Source: Lutraria lutraria | Taxonomy: Eukaryota; Mollusca; Bivalvia; Venerida; Mactridae | Assembly (NCBI GenBank): GCA_964023205.1 | Contig: OZ026848.1 | Coordinates: 27,143,912 to 27,207,911, forward strand | DNA: 64,000 bases | Reading direction: 5' to 3' | Shown: positions 21,801 through 36,800 of the stretch, piece by piece | Numbering within the stretch: position 1 is the stretch's first letter | How the letters are laid out: every line of letters starts with the position of its first letter | The notes under the pieces: model-generated | The model's input: the letters and a program-made list of their open reading frames with translations, nothing else | Told to the model about the DNA's origin: nothing | The model's database searches: none | Translations under genes and position numbers: made by a program

Positions 21801-24800
21801 GAATAAAATTACCTACTCGTAGGTATAAATTTGATGCTCATGACTTAATTGTAAGTGCAAGTAAAACAATTTTAAATGTAAAGTTAAGTGTTTTTTTCTT
21901 CTCACTGTCAAACTTAAATTATTTTTATTAAAAATCTTCCAGAGGGATTTTTTTATATTTTAATCGGGAATGAAGTTTGAATGTGTCATTTTGTGAATTA
22001 CAATGACTTAGCTTCATCATAGAAGGTCAAAGTTAAGAAAATGTTTTTGGGGCTATAAGACTCATTCGATCCTACTACAGGTCAGGTTAAAGTACTGATT
22101 GATAACCCATGATAAATGGGTTGGTGATTATAAGTGAAATTTTGTTAAAACAGTACTAGTATAAGTTAGAGTGCATATTTGGGTTTTCTTATAAATTTGT
22201 AAAAAAACTTAAAGAAGCTGTACCGAAATATGCATTCTCACCGTCTTAAGTGCTCCGCCTCTGAGCATGTGCAGTGTGTACTAAGTTTATGAAACTATGA
22301 ACGTCGGTTTTATGTTCTATTAAGATAAGATTTAGCCAAAAATTAAAAAGGCCTTTTCACTGCTTGGATGAATTGGACGAGCACTAAATTTTTCTATTTA
22401 ATTCAATATATCATAGACAATTGATTATTTAAAGTGATAACTCCGGTTCAAAGCAAATAGTGTGAATACATTGGTTCTTATGGTTTTCAAGGTTTTATAA
22501 CACTAAGTCCGTCCTAAGTTGGACCATGATAGATCTGCAGAATGCAGGTTAATGCAGTTCATATACTTGGCTCATAAGGATTTGGTTGAAGCCATTTTGG
22601 TAATTTCATGAGTTACTCACCTATGGAGTGACTTGCTGAGTAAAAGATTATATCTCGATCAGGTACAAGTTCAGTACTGGTACATGTTCAGTATCGTTTG
22701 TTTATTTAGTTATATGCCCTTTTTCAACAGTCAGAGTTATTAACAAATTTTGAGGCAAACATTTAACCTAACCATTGTTCCTGGGAAGATCCAGTACTAG
22801 ATTTACATCCTCTGTATCTGCCTACTTCCTCACATAAAGAGACATGGTTGGAAGGGGGGCTGTAAACCCACGACCCTCCATCAGCGAAAGGTTACAGTGA
22901 TTTGAAATCAGCGATTTTCACCACTCGACCACAGAGGCTGGGCACAAGGTTAGTACTGGAACAAGGTTAGTACTGGTACAAGGTTAGTACTGGTACAAGG
23001 TTAGTACTGGAACAAGGTTAGTACTGGAACAAGGTTAGTACTGGTACAAGGTTAGTACTGGAACAAGGTTAGTACTGGTACAAGGTTAGTACTGGTACAA
23101 GGTTAGTACTGGTTCAAGGTTAGTACTGGTACAAGGTTAGTACTGGAACAAGGTTAGTACTGGTACAAGGTTAGTACTGGTACAAGGTTAGTACTGGTAC
23201 AAGGTTAGTACTGGAACAAGGTTAGTACTGGTACAAGGTTAGTACTGGAACAAGGTTAGTACTGGAACAAGGTTAGTACTGGTACAAGGTTAGTACTGGA
23301 ACAAGGTTAGTACTGGTACAAGGTTAGTACTGGTACAAGGTTAGTACTGGTACAAGGTTAGTACTGGTACAAGGTTAGTACTGGAACAAGGTTAGTACTG
23401 GTACAAGGTTAGTACTGGAACAAGGTTAGTACTGGTACAAGGTTAGTACTGGAACAAGGTTAGTACTGGTACAAGGTTAGTACTGGTACAAGGTTAGTAC
23501 TGGTACAAGGTTAGTACTGGTACAAGGTTAGTACTGGTACAAGGTTAGTACTGGTACAAGGTTAGTACTGGTACAAGGTTAGTACTGGTACAAGGTTAGT
23601 ACTGGAACAAGGTTAGTACTGGAACAAGGTTAGTACTGGTACAATGTTAGTGTTAGTTATATTATTACATCATTGTTATTAGTTTATAGTCTGGGTCCCG
23701 GACGTGCTCTACAATTACGTCAGGCGAAGCTCAATAATGGCGGCCTTCAGTGGTAATGCACAGGCAACGAAATATTCATATTTTGACTGACCATTTGTTA
23801 TTTTATGCCTAATTTTAATTGTTTATGTACTAATATCGTAACAGCGGTGAGATATTTTAATGATCATTCTTATTTGTTGATATATATACTTTCATGAAGT
23901 AGCTATAATTTCGGACGTGAGTCTTTATAGTTTTAAAAAAATCTTTCGTGAAAAATGGACATCTATGATATATATTATATAAATAGGATTCATTACCAAC
24001 CCCCACAAGCACTTGATCACTTGATATAAGAAAATACCCATACTTTAGAATGTACAGAGGACGCCGCCATTATTGCTCTTTGCCTGACCCGATAACATAG
24101 TGTAAGGGGAAGGAACTCCAGACTAATTAGTTTATAGATATATTTTAGTTATATTTTATTTATACCATACATTTTTCTTTGAAGGACCAATAACAAATAT
24201 TGTAATTGTTGAAACAAGATGGCGACATCACTTGATACAGATTCTGGACAAGCTGATCTGAAATCTCTCCATAAACGGTAGCGTATATATTAGTAGTATT
24301 AGTATTGGTATAAGGGATGGGTATTTCGGGATATTTTGTATCGCAATATATTGCGATAAGCAACACTGTATTGCAGTAAGTATTGCGTTTTATTGGGAGT
24401 TTAAAACTCTTGATTTATTTAGTGTTCAAGCTTTGATTCTAATAAAAACATGTAGTTCCATTAATCATTAATTTTTGCATGATGGTACTTTTTTTAAGCT
24501 TTCACAAAGAAACTGATGAAAATATCAGTGACTAGAATGAAACTTAATGCTGTATAGTATACAAGAATTGTACATATAAAACTCCTGTTGAGCAAATTTT
24601 TTAGCAACACATAGGTACATACGGAATACAGTTACACAAATAAATATTTCAAGAGCTGATACAATATAAGGGAAAGTAGTCAATATCAATTTACTTTGAA
24701 ATATCATGATAAGGGGTGGAACCATACTGGTACGTATTGCATTTGGAACATATTGCAATATACCGGTATACTGGTATTATAGAGCATCACTAATATGTTA

Positions 24801-27800
24801 GAGTGAATATTTGAGTGTTTCTCATACTGGAAGCAGTTACTAAGCAACTGTAGTTTTCTTATTAGGAAGAACACCCAAATAATGCATTCTAACTGTCTTA
24901 GTGTTCCACTTCTGAGCATGCGTAGTGTGTACTAAGTCAAGCTTCAAACTTAACAATTTAGAACACTGGTTTATATATTACATAATTAAGATAAGGCCAA
25001 AATTAATTTTTATGATTTTTGAAAATTTGTCACTCATTGGATAAGAAAAGTGGGGCAAGCACTAATTTAGCGATAGGGCCTAACTTGTATTATCATGTGA
25101 TATATTGTGATATTTTGCATCATAGTCATCCCATATTGCATGTATTGAGATCAACAGATGTAAATGAATATTATAATTATGACAAATGAACATTATTTCG
25201 GGCAGCATCACTTCAAATTTATATTTTAGATAGTTATTACACTTGGATATGGATATATTCTAATTATTACACTTGTAAATTTATAATACATATCAAATGC
25301 TGTAAAATTTCTAAAATAAGACCACCATGTGTCCAACAATAAAGTCTTAATATTTAGATGGTCTCATTAATATATTGAAATTTAAAGGAAATATTGAGTA
25401 CAAATTAGATAATTAGTGTTCATTATAATGAGATAGTCTTATTATTGAACTGTCATGCTGAAAGACGCTTGCTACAGTTTGCTACATTTTTCACTTCCAC
25501 ATATAGGCAGAATGAAGACTGATCAAGAGATTTTTTTAACACTTTGCATGATTATAGCATATGATAACAGAAACATGTTAAGCGAAAAAAAATGGGGGCG
25601 GGTTACTGATCTCGTTTTTGAGTTATCTGCCCTTGAGTATGAATTTATGCTTATTTTAGGTCAATTTCATCAGTTTTCATTCTGCCTATATGTGTATATG
25701 AAAAATGTAGCAAACTGTAGCAAACATCTTAAAAGGATTGTTGGGTTGTGATTACATGACTCAAACACTAGTTATTTAGGTGGACATTTTCTCTATTTTT
25801 TTGTTAACAATGTATGCTTATACAGAAAGATGAAAAGCTGGAATAAGAGTGAAAACAATTTTTTTAGGGATATTGCAAGATTTTAGTTGATGCTTGCATG
25901 TTGAATGGATGGTGTATAATGGTGAATTAAGGCCATGCCCAAGAACCAAAATCATTTATCATTATTATATATATACAGTGCAACCTCTCCAGAGCGGCCC
26001 TCTCTTGAGCAATAACCTCCCTTCAACAACAGTATGATTTTTCACAACTTGAGGGCTCAGCGCAACACTGTTGTAACTTGTTCATATTTCAATATGAGTT
26101 AAGACACTGTTGCGTTGAGCCCTCGAACTGTACAATTTAACTGTCTTAAGCGACTACTCAAGGGAGAATGAAAATATGATCTCTGAAGACAGGTGGTCTC
26201 TTAACTAAGGATTGGAGTTACATACTATGAAATAGTAGGAAACCATGTACATTTTCTTAGGCAGTTAAACATTTTATACAGGGACAAATGTAACTGTGGC
26301 TAAGCATTTTAAAAACAGTACTTTGTACATAAAATCTTAAGAAAATATTAAACATTATTGATTTAAAAATGATTATTTGAAGAGTTAACATACTGTTCAG
26401 ATAAAAAAAATCACAGTTTAGAAGAAATTTCTGAGCTTGCTGCTGAATTAAAGGTTTATTTATCACAGCTATCCATTCCTCTAAACTTAAATTTTTCCGA
26501 TTTGCCAACAATCTTTTTGTATAGGTGATACAAACAATCACTCGTTTAGGACAACACACCCAGCAGTCGCTTAGCAACTACGATATAGACAGAAAGTTCT
26601 GGTCATTAACCCCGTTAGACAGGTGGTCGCATAACTAAGTTAAATTAACGTTGCACAAGACAGGAGGTCGCTTGTAGTTTAATCTCTCAAGAGTAACAAC
26701 CTCACAACAACAACATAATTTTGCTTCTCCCAAAGGGTGTTGCTTTGCAGAGATTGCACTGTATATACTGCTTTGTTAGTATATGATAAATGTGGGTTTT
26801 TAGCTCACATGTCACAAAGTGACAGGGTGAGCTTTTGTGATCAGTCTTCGTCCGGCGTCGTGTGTCATGCGTCGTGAACCTTGTGAACACACTAGGGGCC
26901 ACATTTTTGCTCAATTTTCACTAAACTGGGTCAGAATGTTAATATTGACAAAACCTCAGACGAGTTCGATATTGGACCATTTTGGGTCAAAAACTAGGTC
27001 ACCAGAGCCAAATAAGGGAAAACCTTGTTTGGTCTATGTGGCATTTTAGGCCATAATACACCATTCTATAACACATCCCATCAATGTACTAAGCCCCCTA
27101 TGAGATTTATATAAATGTATTTCTGTTATCACATTCTATTGTTTTAGGTATGAAGAATGTGCCACATGCCTCATACAGAACTGTCAGAAAATAAGCCATG
27201 TGGCTGGTGCTGTGAAGCTGGAACGAAAATGTGCTGCCGAACTGAAGTATCTTAGATCCGTGAGTTACCTCCCTTTGTTTAAAATTTTGCTTTTCAGGTA
27301 TAGACCTATCTCCCCTTACTGATTATTGACTACTTCGTATTATGGAAATACATATACTCCCAAAATGTGATAATCAGTAAATTATAACCTTGATAGTTGC
27401 AGACAAAGTATTACAGCTATTCTGCAGATTAATCTTTTTGACCAAAACTGTCTTTTATGAAAAATTTAACTGAATCTGAATGTTGAAGGATTATGAGAGA
27501 AAAATTGGCAATGGGGCTGAAATTTGGCCCATAAGGAGTCCTAAGAACACTCTGTGGTTGGTACCACAGCGATACACATGTAGCCTTATTTTCCTCAAAT
27601 GAATTCATGGTTTCTCGCTGATCAAAGATTTAACCTCTTGAATTTACATGAAATCTCTGCCTTAATAATAAATAATTTTTCATTCAAATGTAAATCTTGA
27701 AATAAATGTCAGTATAGCTACTAGTAGCACATAGATTGGTTTTTGTGTTATCTGTAGTTCTGTGGCCACATCTTAGTTATATCTCGTGTGCACGACTTAA

Positions 27801-30800
27801 TATCACATGGCCACAGCACATGTCACATGAAGTAAACAATTAACCATTCATCATGACTGTGCTATGAGGTGGTCTTGTTATTGTGAATGTAGCCAATCTC
27901 CAGCATAGCTTCACTCAACCTTGGGGGGTTTGGTACTAGTTTATGATTATTATCTTTACTAACAGGAAATTAGTTTCAACTGACTTTTCCTTAATCCAGA
28001 TCTGATAGAAGCACTTCTGCTTTGTCCAGTAGACTGTTTTAGGGTCTATACATGCTTTCCACCATCCCTACTTATTTCTACTTATTTTCTGCTTTTCCTT
28101 CTTTTTCCAATTTTTGAAAGCACAACTAATTTTTTTTCAGTGTTTTCCAAAAAAACTGTTATTACTCCTACCTTTTCACATCAGAAATAGGAATAAGAAA
28201 GAAACAGACAGTTTAATAATGATTGTTGAAGAAAAATATTTTTGAGATTATATGAAGAAAGGCTCTAATTGTGTTGACAAGTGTCTTCTATATACTACTG
28301 TAATATACAGCTTGTTACATGTGCACAGACCAGACCAGCCATTAGATCTCATGAAGTCTGGTTTAGTATACAGTGCAACCTCTCCAGAATGGTCCTCTTG
28401 AGCAACAACTTCCCTTCAACTATGGCATGTTTTTTTCCAACCTGCATGATATTCAATCTATTAATTTAACCTCTCTAGGGCAACAACCTCTCAACAACAA
28501 CATAATTTTGCTACTTCCAAAGGGTTTTGTTTTGGAGAGGTTGCACTGTATAATCTAGGCCATCCTGAAATAAATTGTTTATTTTTAATTACCCAAAGGC
28601 TCATTAAAAATCCAACGAGTCAAAAAATGTTAAAAGTTGTAGCAGTGGGTGGCTACACAAGGAGCAGAAAATTCCTGTCAGTTCCTCAGACTTTCTTCAA
28701 AATGATTGTAATACAGGTTGTCTACTGTCATGACCTTGTTGATTTGTGAAGGATAGGGTTAGGTCAGAAAAAAATATAGTTATGTTTCCAGTTAACAAAT
28801 ATTTATATAGATATTTGTTGGTATCATATAAGGCAATACTTTTGTATCTTGCTAACTTATGATAGACATTTTATGTTGTGAATAGCCAAAAACTTCACAT
28901 ATAGTATGTTATAAGATAGAAATTATTACAATCAAATATGGTTATTTTGAATCTGTCTTGAGTTTAAATTAAACAATAGTGGAATTAAATAGTTTAATAA
29001 CGACAGGTATGAAATAAATAGAAATTAATTTGGTACTCTTTTGAATTATGTAGACAGGCGGTATCAAGCCAACAGTCACAATAGTGAGTGATATTTGTTG
29101 TTTCCGTTAATGTATTAAATAGAATCAAAACCTTTTATATATGTAACATTTTTAGCTCAACTGTTTGAAGAAAAATGAAAGCTGTACTATTGCCCCGGCG
29201 TCGGTGTCTGCGTTGGTTATAGTTTTTGATAAAGTACAATTACTTGAACATTATCAAAGATATTCAACTCAAACTTTGATAATTTTCTTATGGGGACAAT
29301 GTGCATATGTAGGACAAGTGGCGTAGCTCTGTCAACAGTATCTCTAGAGTTATGCCCCCTTTTAACTTAGAAACTTTGGTTAAAGGTTTTTATTAAGTCC
29401 ATTATCTTGCACATTTTCAAAGATAGTCATGTGAAATTTGGAATACTTGCGTACAGTGACATAGTGCAGTTGTAAAAAAGGGGCATAACTGTTAACAGTA
29501 TTTTCAAAGTAATGTCCCTTTTTTAATTTAGAATTTTGGTTTAAATTGATTATTAAGTAGATTGTTTTGAAAACCATCAAAGATATTTAATTAAAACATT
29601 GAATACTTTGTTATGGGGGCAAGGCACATCTGTGGGACAAGCAGCATAACTCTGTTAACAGTATTGTTAGAGTTATGTCCCTTTTTCACTTAGATTTTTC
29701 ATTAAAATTAAAAGTTATAAAGGACAATATCTTGTACACCATCAAAGATATTCAACATTTTTTAATTTCTGGCAATGATTTGAATAGTTGCGCTGTTTTT
29801 TGAATGGTTTGCCTTTTTCTCCTATACCAAGCATTTTATCATACTATAAAGACTTATAAAAGTCGAATGTACTGTCTTCGGACAGCTCTTGTTATAAATA
29901 CAGTCAAACCTGTGAACCTGTGGGAAGTCAGAATGTGGCCATTGACAGGTGGCTGTTATTCGGAGGTCATTTTGTTCTAAATAATCAATGACGGTTTTTA
30001 AAAGATCCGCCTTTATTCATAGGGTGGCTTTATTCGGAGGTGACCACTAACACAGGTTTGACTGTATTTACCTTAAAGTGAAAAGGATAAGATATAATAA
30101 TTTTAATGAGTATAATGAGTATAAATTGGTAAACGGCACTGACCCTCTCATGAATTAAGTTACAACCATTTTTACCATGATCTTAGGTAAGACACTGTTT
30201 GCATAACAGACGATCATTACAAATATCTAGACTTACAAAACAACAGTGACTTATGATCATCTGTGAAAAGAAGGGCGCCAGATGTGAAACAAAATGAAAA
30301 CAGACACTACAATCTATGGACTTGCTGATTCTCTCTATTTTTAGAAACTTATTAGATTAATTGCCTGCTGGTATATTATAACAGGATATAATGTTGAGAC
30401 TTTGATATTGATATGAAAAAAAATGCCATCTTATTACTTGCAGATAACATTTTGACCACATTTTCCAATAAGACCATTGCAAAGTCGAATTTTCTAATAT
30501 GGTTGGTAGTTTCCATGGATAATATCAACATGCATGTATAATGGTTCACCATGAAATCATATGATTCTGAAATATGACAACGCATAATTTGTGCTGTTAA
30601 AAGCTCTTCGATAAGATTTGATCTCAGCTCGATCTATTACACACATATGTATTATTACGTGTATATATATTTATATTTTTTAATAAAAAATATTAAGCTT
30701 TAGAGTTGTTAAAAAGTGATCTCCATGGTTGTGTGGTTTCAGATCTCAGACTAGAAGTCACTAGCCTCTCACTGCTGAGAATTTTAATTCCTTCCGGGAC

Positions 30801-33800
30801 CCGAAAAAAATCATGTGAAGAATTTTTGCATCTAGCTTACGGAAGTTTGATGGTTCTACCAGGGTGCTTGCCTGGGTCTTCTTCTTGTGATAAAACTAGA
30901 AAAAAAATCACCAATTGACCTCGGTTGTTGGTGTGATGTTTTATCCTAGAGATCTATATTTGTATTAGTGCAATCAAATCTGCTTAGTCATTTTGTGATG
31001 CAAGATCTCCAATATGTTGATTGTCTTTACCATTAATTAGTGACTTTTAAATGACTTGAAAATGACTTGATAATTACTTGATAATGTAGTGATCCTGTGT
31101 ATCTCCTTAACAAATAATTATATTGTTCTGTTACATGCTAATATACTGTTACAGTACAACCTCTCCAGAAGCGCCCTCTCTTGAGCAACATCCTCCCTTC
31201 AACAACAGCATGATTTTTTCCCGCTGTACGATTTAGCTATTAATTTAACCTCTCTAGAGCAACAACCTCTCAACAACAACACAATTCTACTACTCCCAAA
31301 GGGTGCTGCTTGGGAAAGGTTGCACTGTAGATGTAGATTTAGTCCATCCTGAAATAATTGTTTATTTTTAATTAGACGAAGGCTCAAACTTTTTTCATTT
31401 TTGGTACAAGTATACTAAGCCCGCCCGTCTAGCTCAGTGGTTAGAGCATTTGTCTACTGATCGAGAGGTTGTGTTTGAACCCCAGGTGAGGCTCACACTG
31501 TCCATCACAAATTTGACTGAAGATATTACGTCCTCCACCTCTGAATTATGTGGAGTAGCTTGGCAGAAGCTTACGGACAGAATGTGGTTAGTATTAATAA
31601 GTTAAGGGTCAATAGTTATGTAATAAAGCGGCCATTCCGTAGCGACAGTTGACTTTGTTCTGCCTGTTGTTATCAGAGTTGTAATAATATTTTCTCTTCA
31701 CATATTCTTTGATGATGCTGATAGAACCTCTTACAGTAATGACATAGTTATACCACTCCTTTCACAGAATAAATTTGAAGTGATCAGCTGCGAGTTTTCC
31801 CATGATAATTGTTGATTTGTTTATGTCAATTTGGAATGAGATGCTTAATCCTTTGTGAAATTTTATGTCGAGTCATGATTTTTTTTGTCTCTGATGGATA
31901 TTGTTTTATGCTCAATTAACTCTTTCCTCAATTGATTCTTCCAGATTCTTCTGTTTCATTAGTGGCATTAATTACTTACTTTATGGCTTAGACAAGGATA
32001 TATGACACTTAATGGATAGACAAGGATATATGACACTTAATGGATAGACAAGGATATATGACACTTAATGGATAGACAAGGATATATGACACTTAATGGA
32101 TAGACAAGGATATATGACACTTAATGGATAGACAAGGATATATGACACTTAATGGATAGACAAGGATATATGACACTTAATGGATAGACAAGGATATATG
32201 ACACTTAATGGATAGACAAGGATATATGACACTTAATGGATAGACAAGGATATATGACACTTTATGGATAGACAAGGATATATGACACTTAATGGATAGA
32301 CAAGGATATATGACACTTAATGGATAGACAAGGATATATGACACTTAATGGATAGACAAGGATATATGACACTTTATGGATAGACAAGGATATATGACAC
32401 TTAATGGATAGACAAGGATATATGACACTTAATGGATAGACAAGGATATATGACACTTAATTGATAGACAAGGATATATGACACTTAATGGATAGACAAG
32501 GATATATGACACTTAATGGATAGACAAGGATATATGACACTTAATGGATAGACAAGGATATATGACACTTAATGGATAGACAAGGATATATGACACTTTA
32601 TGGATAGACAAGGATATATGACACTTAATGGATAGACAAGGATATATGACACTTAATGGATAGACAAGGATATATGACACTTAATGGATAGACAAGGATA
32701 TATGACACTTAATATATGACACTTAATGGATAGACAAGGATAAAAAATTATGACACTTTATGGATAGACAAGGATATTTTATGCGGGGGCAAAGTTTTCT
32801 TTGGTAATTTTATTTTTCGAATTGCCTCTGTCTGTTGAGTGTTTCAGGGGCGTAGGGATATACGATTGTGGTCATTGTTATAATCCAAAGAAATATTATC
32901 ATAAAGTAAATGTTTTCCTTTGTTACGTCCCCTTTTGAGGAAAAGGGGGTATATTGCTTGCGCATGTCGGTCTGTCAGTTGGTCCTTTCATAACCAATAA
33001 CTAGAGAAAGATTTGGCTGAAGCTCCTCAGATTTGGTTGAAAGGATGGACATTACATGTAGAATTTTTAAGTTCAATAGGTCAAAAGGTCAAGGTCACGA
33101 GAATGATTTGGCCTTAGTCTATAGGTCCTCAGACTTGGTATGGAGATTGTTCATTGCATTTAGATGACCCCTATTTAGTTTAAGTTCAATAGGTCTAGGG
33201 TCTTACTATCCAGTTGGCCTTTAGGGGGCATCTGCAAGATCTGGACTTGACTAGTATTTATTGTTTCTGCAGCACCAAGCTTAAGTTTCAGTGGCCAACC
33301 TTAACCCATTTTTTATTTGATATTAATCCCTAAGTTTCATAATCTTTGACCCTGGCCTTGTTTATAAACATTTTCAGGGGAGCGCTGTAAGGTCAGTCAT
33401 CAAAGTCATCATGGTCCCAGTTTTGTAGAGGAACTATTGACCATTGATAGTGTCAGAGACTAATTGTATCTACAGTAAAACCTCAATTATTCGACGACCG
33501 ATTATTTGAATACAATGTATTATCTGAATAAGATCAGCAGTCCTGATTATAACTCTATATATTTCATTGCCAAAATGGATTATTCAAAATCATGAATTAT
33601 CCGATTGATTTTTTCGGATCCTAAGAATTTGAATAATCAAGGTTTTACTGTATATCATTTTCCGGTAGTCTTGATGAGTTTCATACTATGATGTTTGTTA
33701 GTTTGAATAATTAATCAAAAATCAAGCTTCTGCTTAACTCAGATGTCAACATGCCAATCAGGGTCTTGTAAAAGCATATATTTGTATATTTCATGATATT

Positions 33801-36800
33801 ATTCTTGAGTATTAATCAATAGTTTTTCTACTTTTTGGAGGAAGTGCTGTAAACATATAAATGTAAATATATTCTACAGGCAGTAAAAAGTTGATGTTTA
33901 GATCCTTGTCCCAAGGTACTCTCTGAAAACTGTTGAAATTAATTCTGCTGTAAATTTATGTAAAATCTTCCCCCTTTCTGAAAATTTAAACGATAATCTA
34001 TGATTAATTTTCTATAAACTTAATAATAAATGTTCTCATTTTTCCAAGCATGTTTGTGGATTACCTTCAAGTTGTCGTCTTTTTAAAGATTTGATATAAA
34101 GTAGCTGATCGACAAATATACATATAAATATATATACAAACATATATAAGTATTTGTTTTCCTTGACGTGATTGACACTTTAGAATCAGTAATGTTATAT
34201 TTGTAAGTGAGAGGTTACCAATATTTTATTTGAACAATAATTAATCAAGTTTGAACTACAGATATGCAGCTTTGAATTTCCTCATGTTTATAGATTTTCA
34301 TCAAATTAAAATACAAGAGCTCTTCCAGATAGAAACAAAAGCTCTTCAAATTAAAAGCAAGGAGGCTATAATGTATCACTAAATCAGGTGGCTTAATCAA
34401 TTTATGATTGCCTGAGGGAGATTTTAATTCAATCATGGTATAAAACTGTTATTGATGAGTCTGATGGATATTCAATAGGATAAAGAAATGTTTTTTTTCA
34501 TGTTCGTATTGATTCTAGGACTTATACTTCTCTTAACAAAACTTATAACAAAATTGTTTAATTATTTCGAAGATTCATATTTAGCTCGTGCTGCACATGC
34601 AAATTAACTGTTTTACAACTATAGGGCCGTTATGCGTTAAAAATCAATAAAATGCATTTTTGTCGATAGATTTATGTTGGTAGACTTCTTAGAGATGTGC
34701 ACTGAAAATTTGAGCTCAGAATATTAAAAATTAAATAAAATATGCATATTTTACGAAGGGGATGTTATAAGTTTTGTTAAGTGTAGAATCTGGTTATTAG
34801 ATATACTAACTATTTCATGGATATCAGTGTATGCTGGAATCTTATTGGAAATTAAGTTTGAAGTACGATTTTATATGAGTTTAATTAGGGTGTTCTCTAA
34901 TTGTTTAAGTTCTTATCTCAGCTGCTACAAAAGAATGCAGTGAGCCTGCCTGCCTGAATTCAAATAAGTAATTCTGTTAAAAATTAGGGGAAAATCTAGT
35001 GCTGATAACTTTGATTGGTTGTATTCTTTATTTTGGTGTCAAGAATTCACATAATTTTTAAAATAAAGATTTTGACACACTGTGTTATTTTGGGGTTGTT
35101 GGGCCAAGGTCAAAGTCACTGGTACTAAACTAAATGATAAAATGTCACTGCGTAATAAACTGTTCAAGACCAAGCTGGCATTACCATGTTTTTCCTTTTG
35201 GAATTATTATGGTAAAAAAGAAAACATAACTCAAATAAAGTTGCTATGCGTTTCGTAATTTACTTCCTCAGGCAACTAGTATAATTATTGGAATGATGGT
35301 AAACATATGTGTGACGTCATGACGTCATAACATATGACATCACAACGTCAAAAAGTGACGTTACGTTTGGCACACTTTTATATTTCCCTTTTGGAATGAA
35401 ACGCTAAGTGTTTCTTCATCTTGCAGATATACACCATTTGTGTACGGCCTAAATATTTTCATATTTAATTCAATTAAATTTTTCAGTCTATTCTACCTTG
35501 CCTGCTTTTTCAATTGAGAGAGCATTAGGTGTTTATAGACCTTGGTCAAGTTTGCGATTTCTAATGTTGAGTGCAGCTCATGTGCTCATAAATGTGACAG
35601 TTTGGTTGAAGACCTTGGGTCTATAAGCCATTCTTCCTACAAAGCCATTCAAGTGATTTGTGTGGAGAAGACCAATCAGGCACCAGTATCCTAAAGGGAA
35701 AAGTGAATTGTATCCTGAAGGCCCTGTTCAGACCCATGCTAAAAAGGATAAGAATAATCATCTTCTGATGGCAGAGCAGATGATATATTCGGGTTGCGAA
35801 CTGGCCACAACAGGCTCAATGCACACATATGCACAAGATTAGAAGCTGCGGTCCAGTAGCCAATTCGTGCCTGTAGGGAGGAAGAACAAACATCAGAACA
35901 CCTTCTCCAGACTTGCAGGATGTACTGTAAAGAAAGAGGAGAGGTCTGGCCCAAACCAATTTTGTATCACTAGATGCTGCATGTGTCTTCATCGATGCTG
36001 CTGGTGTGACTGTGTGACAAGTAGCGAACACAAAGAAGAACATGGGGAGAAGATCGGCAGTAAATTCTTCCACAGTGTGAATAGTGGTTCAGAATCCATC
36101 TTGGTACACTGGTTAAGTTAATTGCCTGCTGGTATTCAACTGAAACTTGTTTTGAAAAACAGGCGTGAAACCCAAAATGTTTATAATTTTGTTTCTTTAT
36201 ATTTAGAGAATTAGTACCAGTATGTGTTATAACGTTGTAATCTAACAATTAGCACTTTGCTTGCTTGTGCTATGTTCTGTTATTGTCAGTAATTTTCTGT
36301 ATATGAATATTGATACTACCTCCCAAACAAACAGAGTAGAATTGGTAACTTAAGTAACAAGTACAAATTATTGTTCTATTTTGCACGATTCGCTGATTGT
36401 TTAATGATTGGCTGTAATTGAGTTTCTAGACAGTTCAATGGTACTGTAAGGAAGTGATTATTCTCAATTACAAGTTTCTTAACACCATGGTTATACAAAT
36501 TTCAATTCTGAATGTAATTAACCTTTATCACTATGCATAGTAATAATTATCTTGAAATAATAATGTTTTCCAATGGTCCTAAGTGAAAAATGTGTATTTC
36601 AACTGCTGTTCTATTTCTGGTCATTCTTATTTAATTTACAGAATGAATGCATGCTTGAAAAATAGTTTGGTCATTAAATTGGTTAAAGTGATTTTAATCC
36701 TTATGTTTGATTTTAAAAAAAATCAATGAGGATGACTTGAGAATTACATGTATAATGATGTATTATGAAACTTGAAATGTTGGTAAATCATGTTTGATTT

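Noticed and set aside
25455..25751. Plus-strand 98-codon ORF
   Set aside because: It spans the inverted-repeat element 25462-25730 from arm to arm, so it is a by-product.
35739..36248. ORFs on both strands around 35.7-36.2 kb
   Set aside because: They overlap the decayed non-LTR element. The recognisable protein motifs are split between frames, so no intact gene remains.
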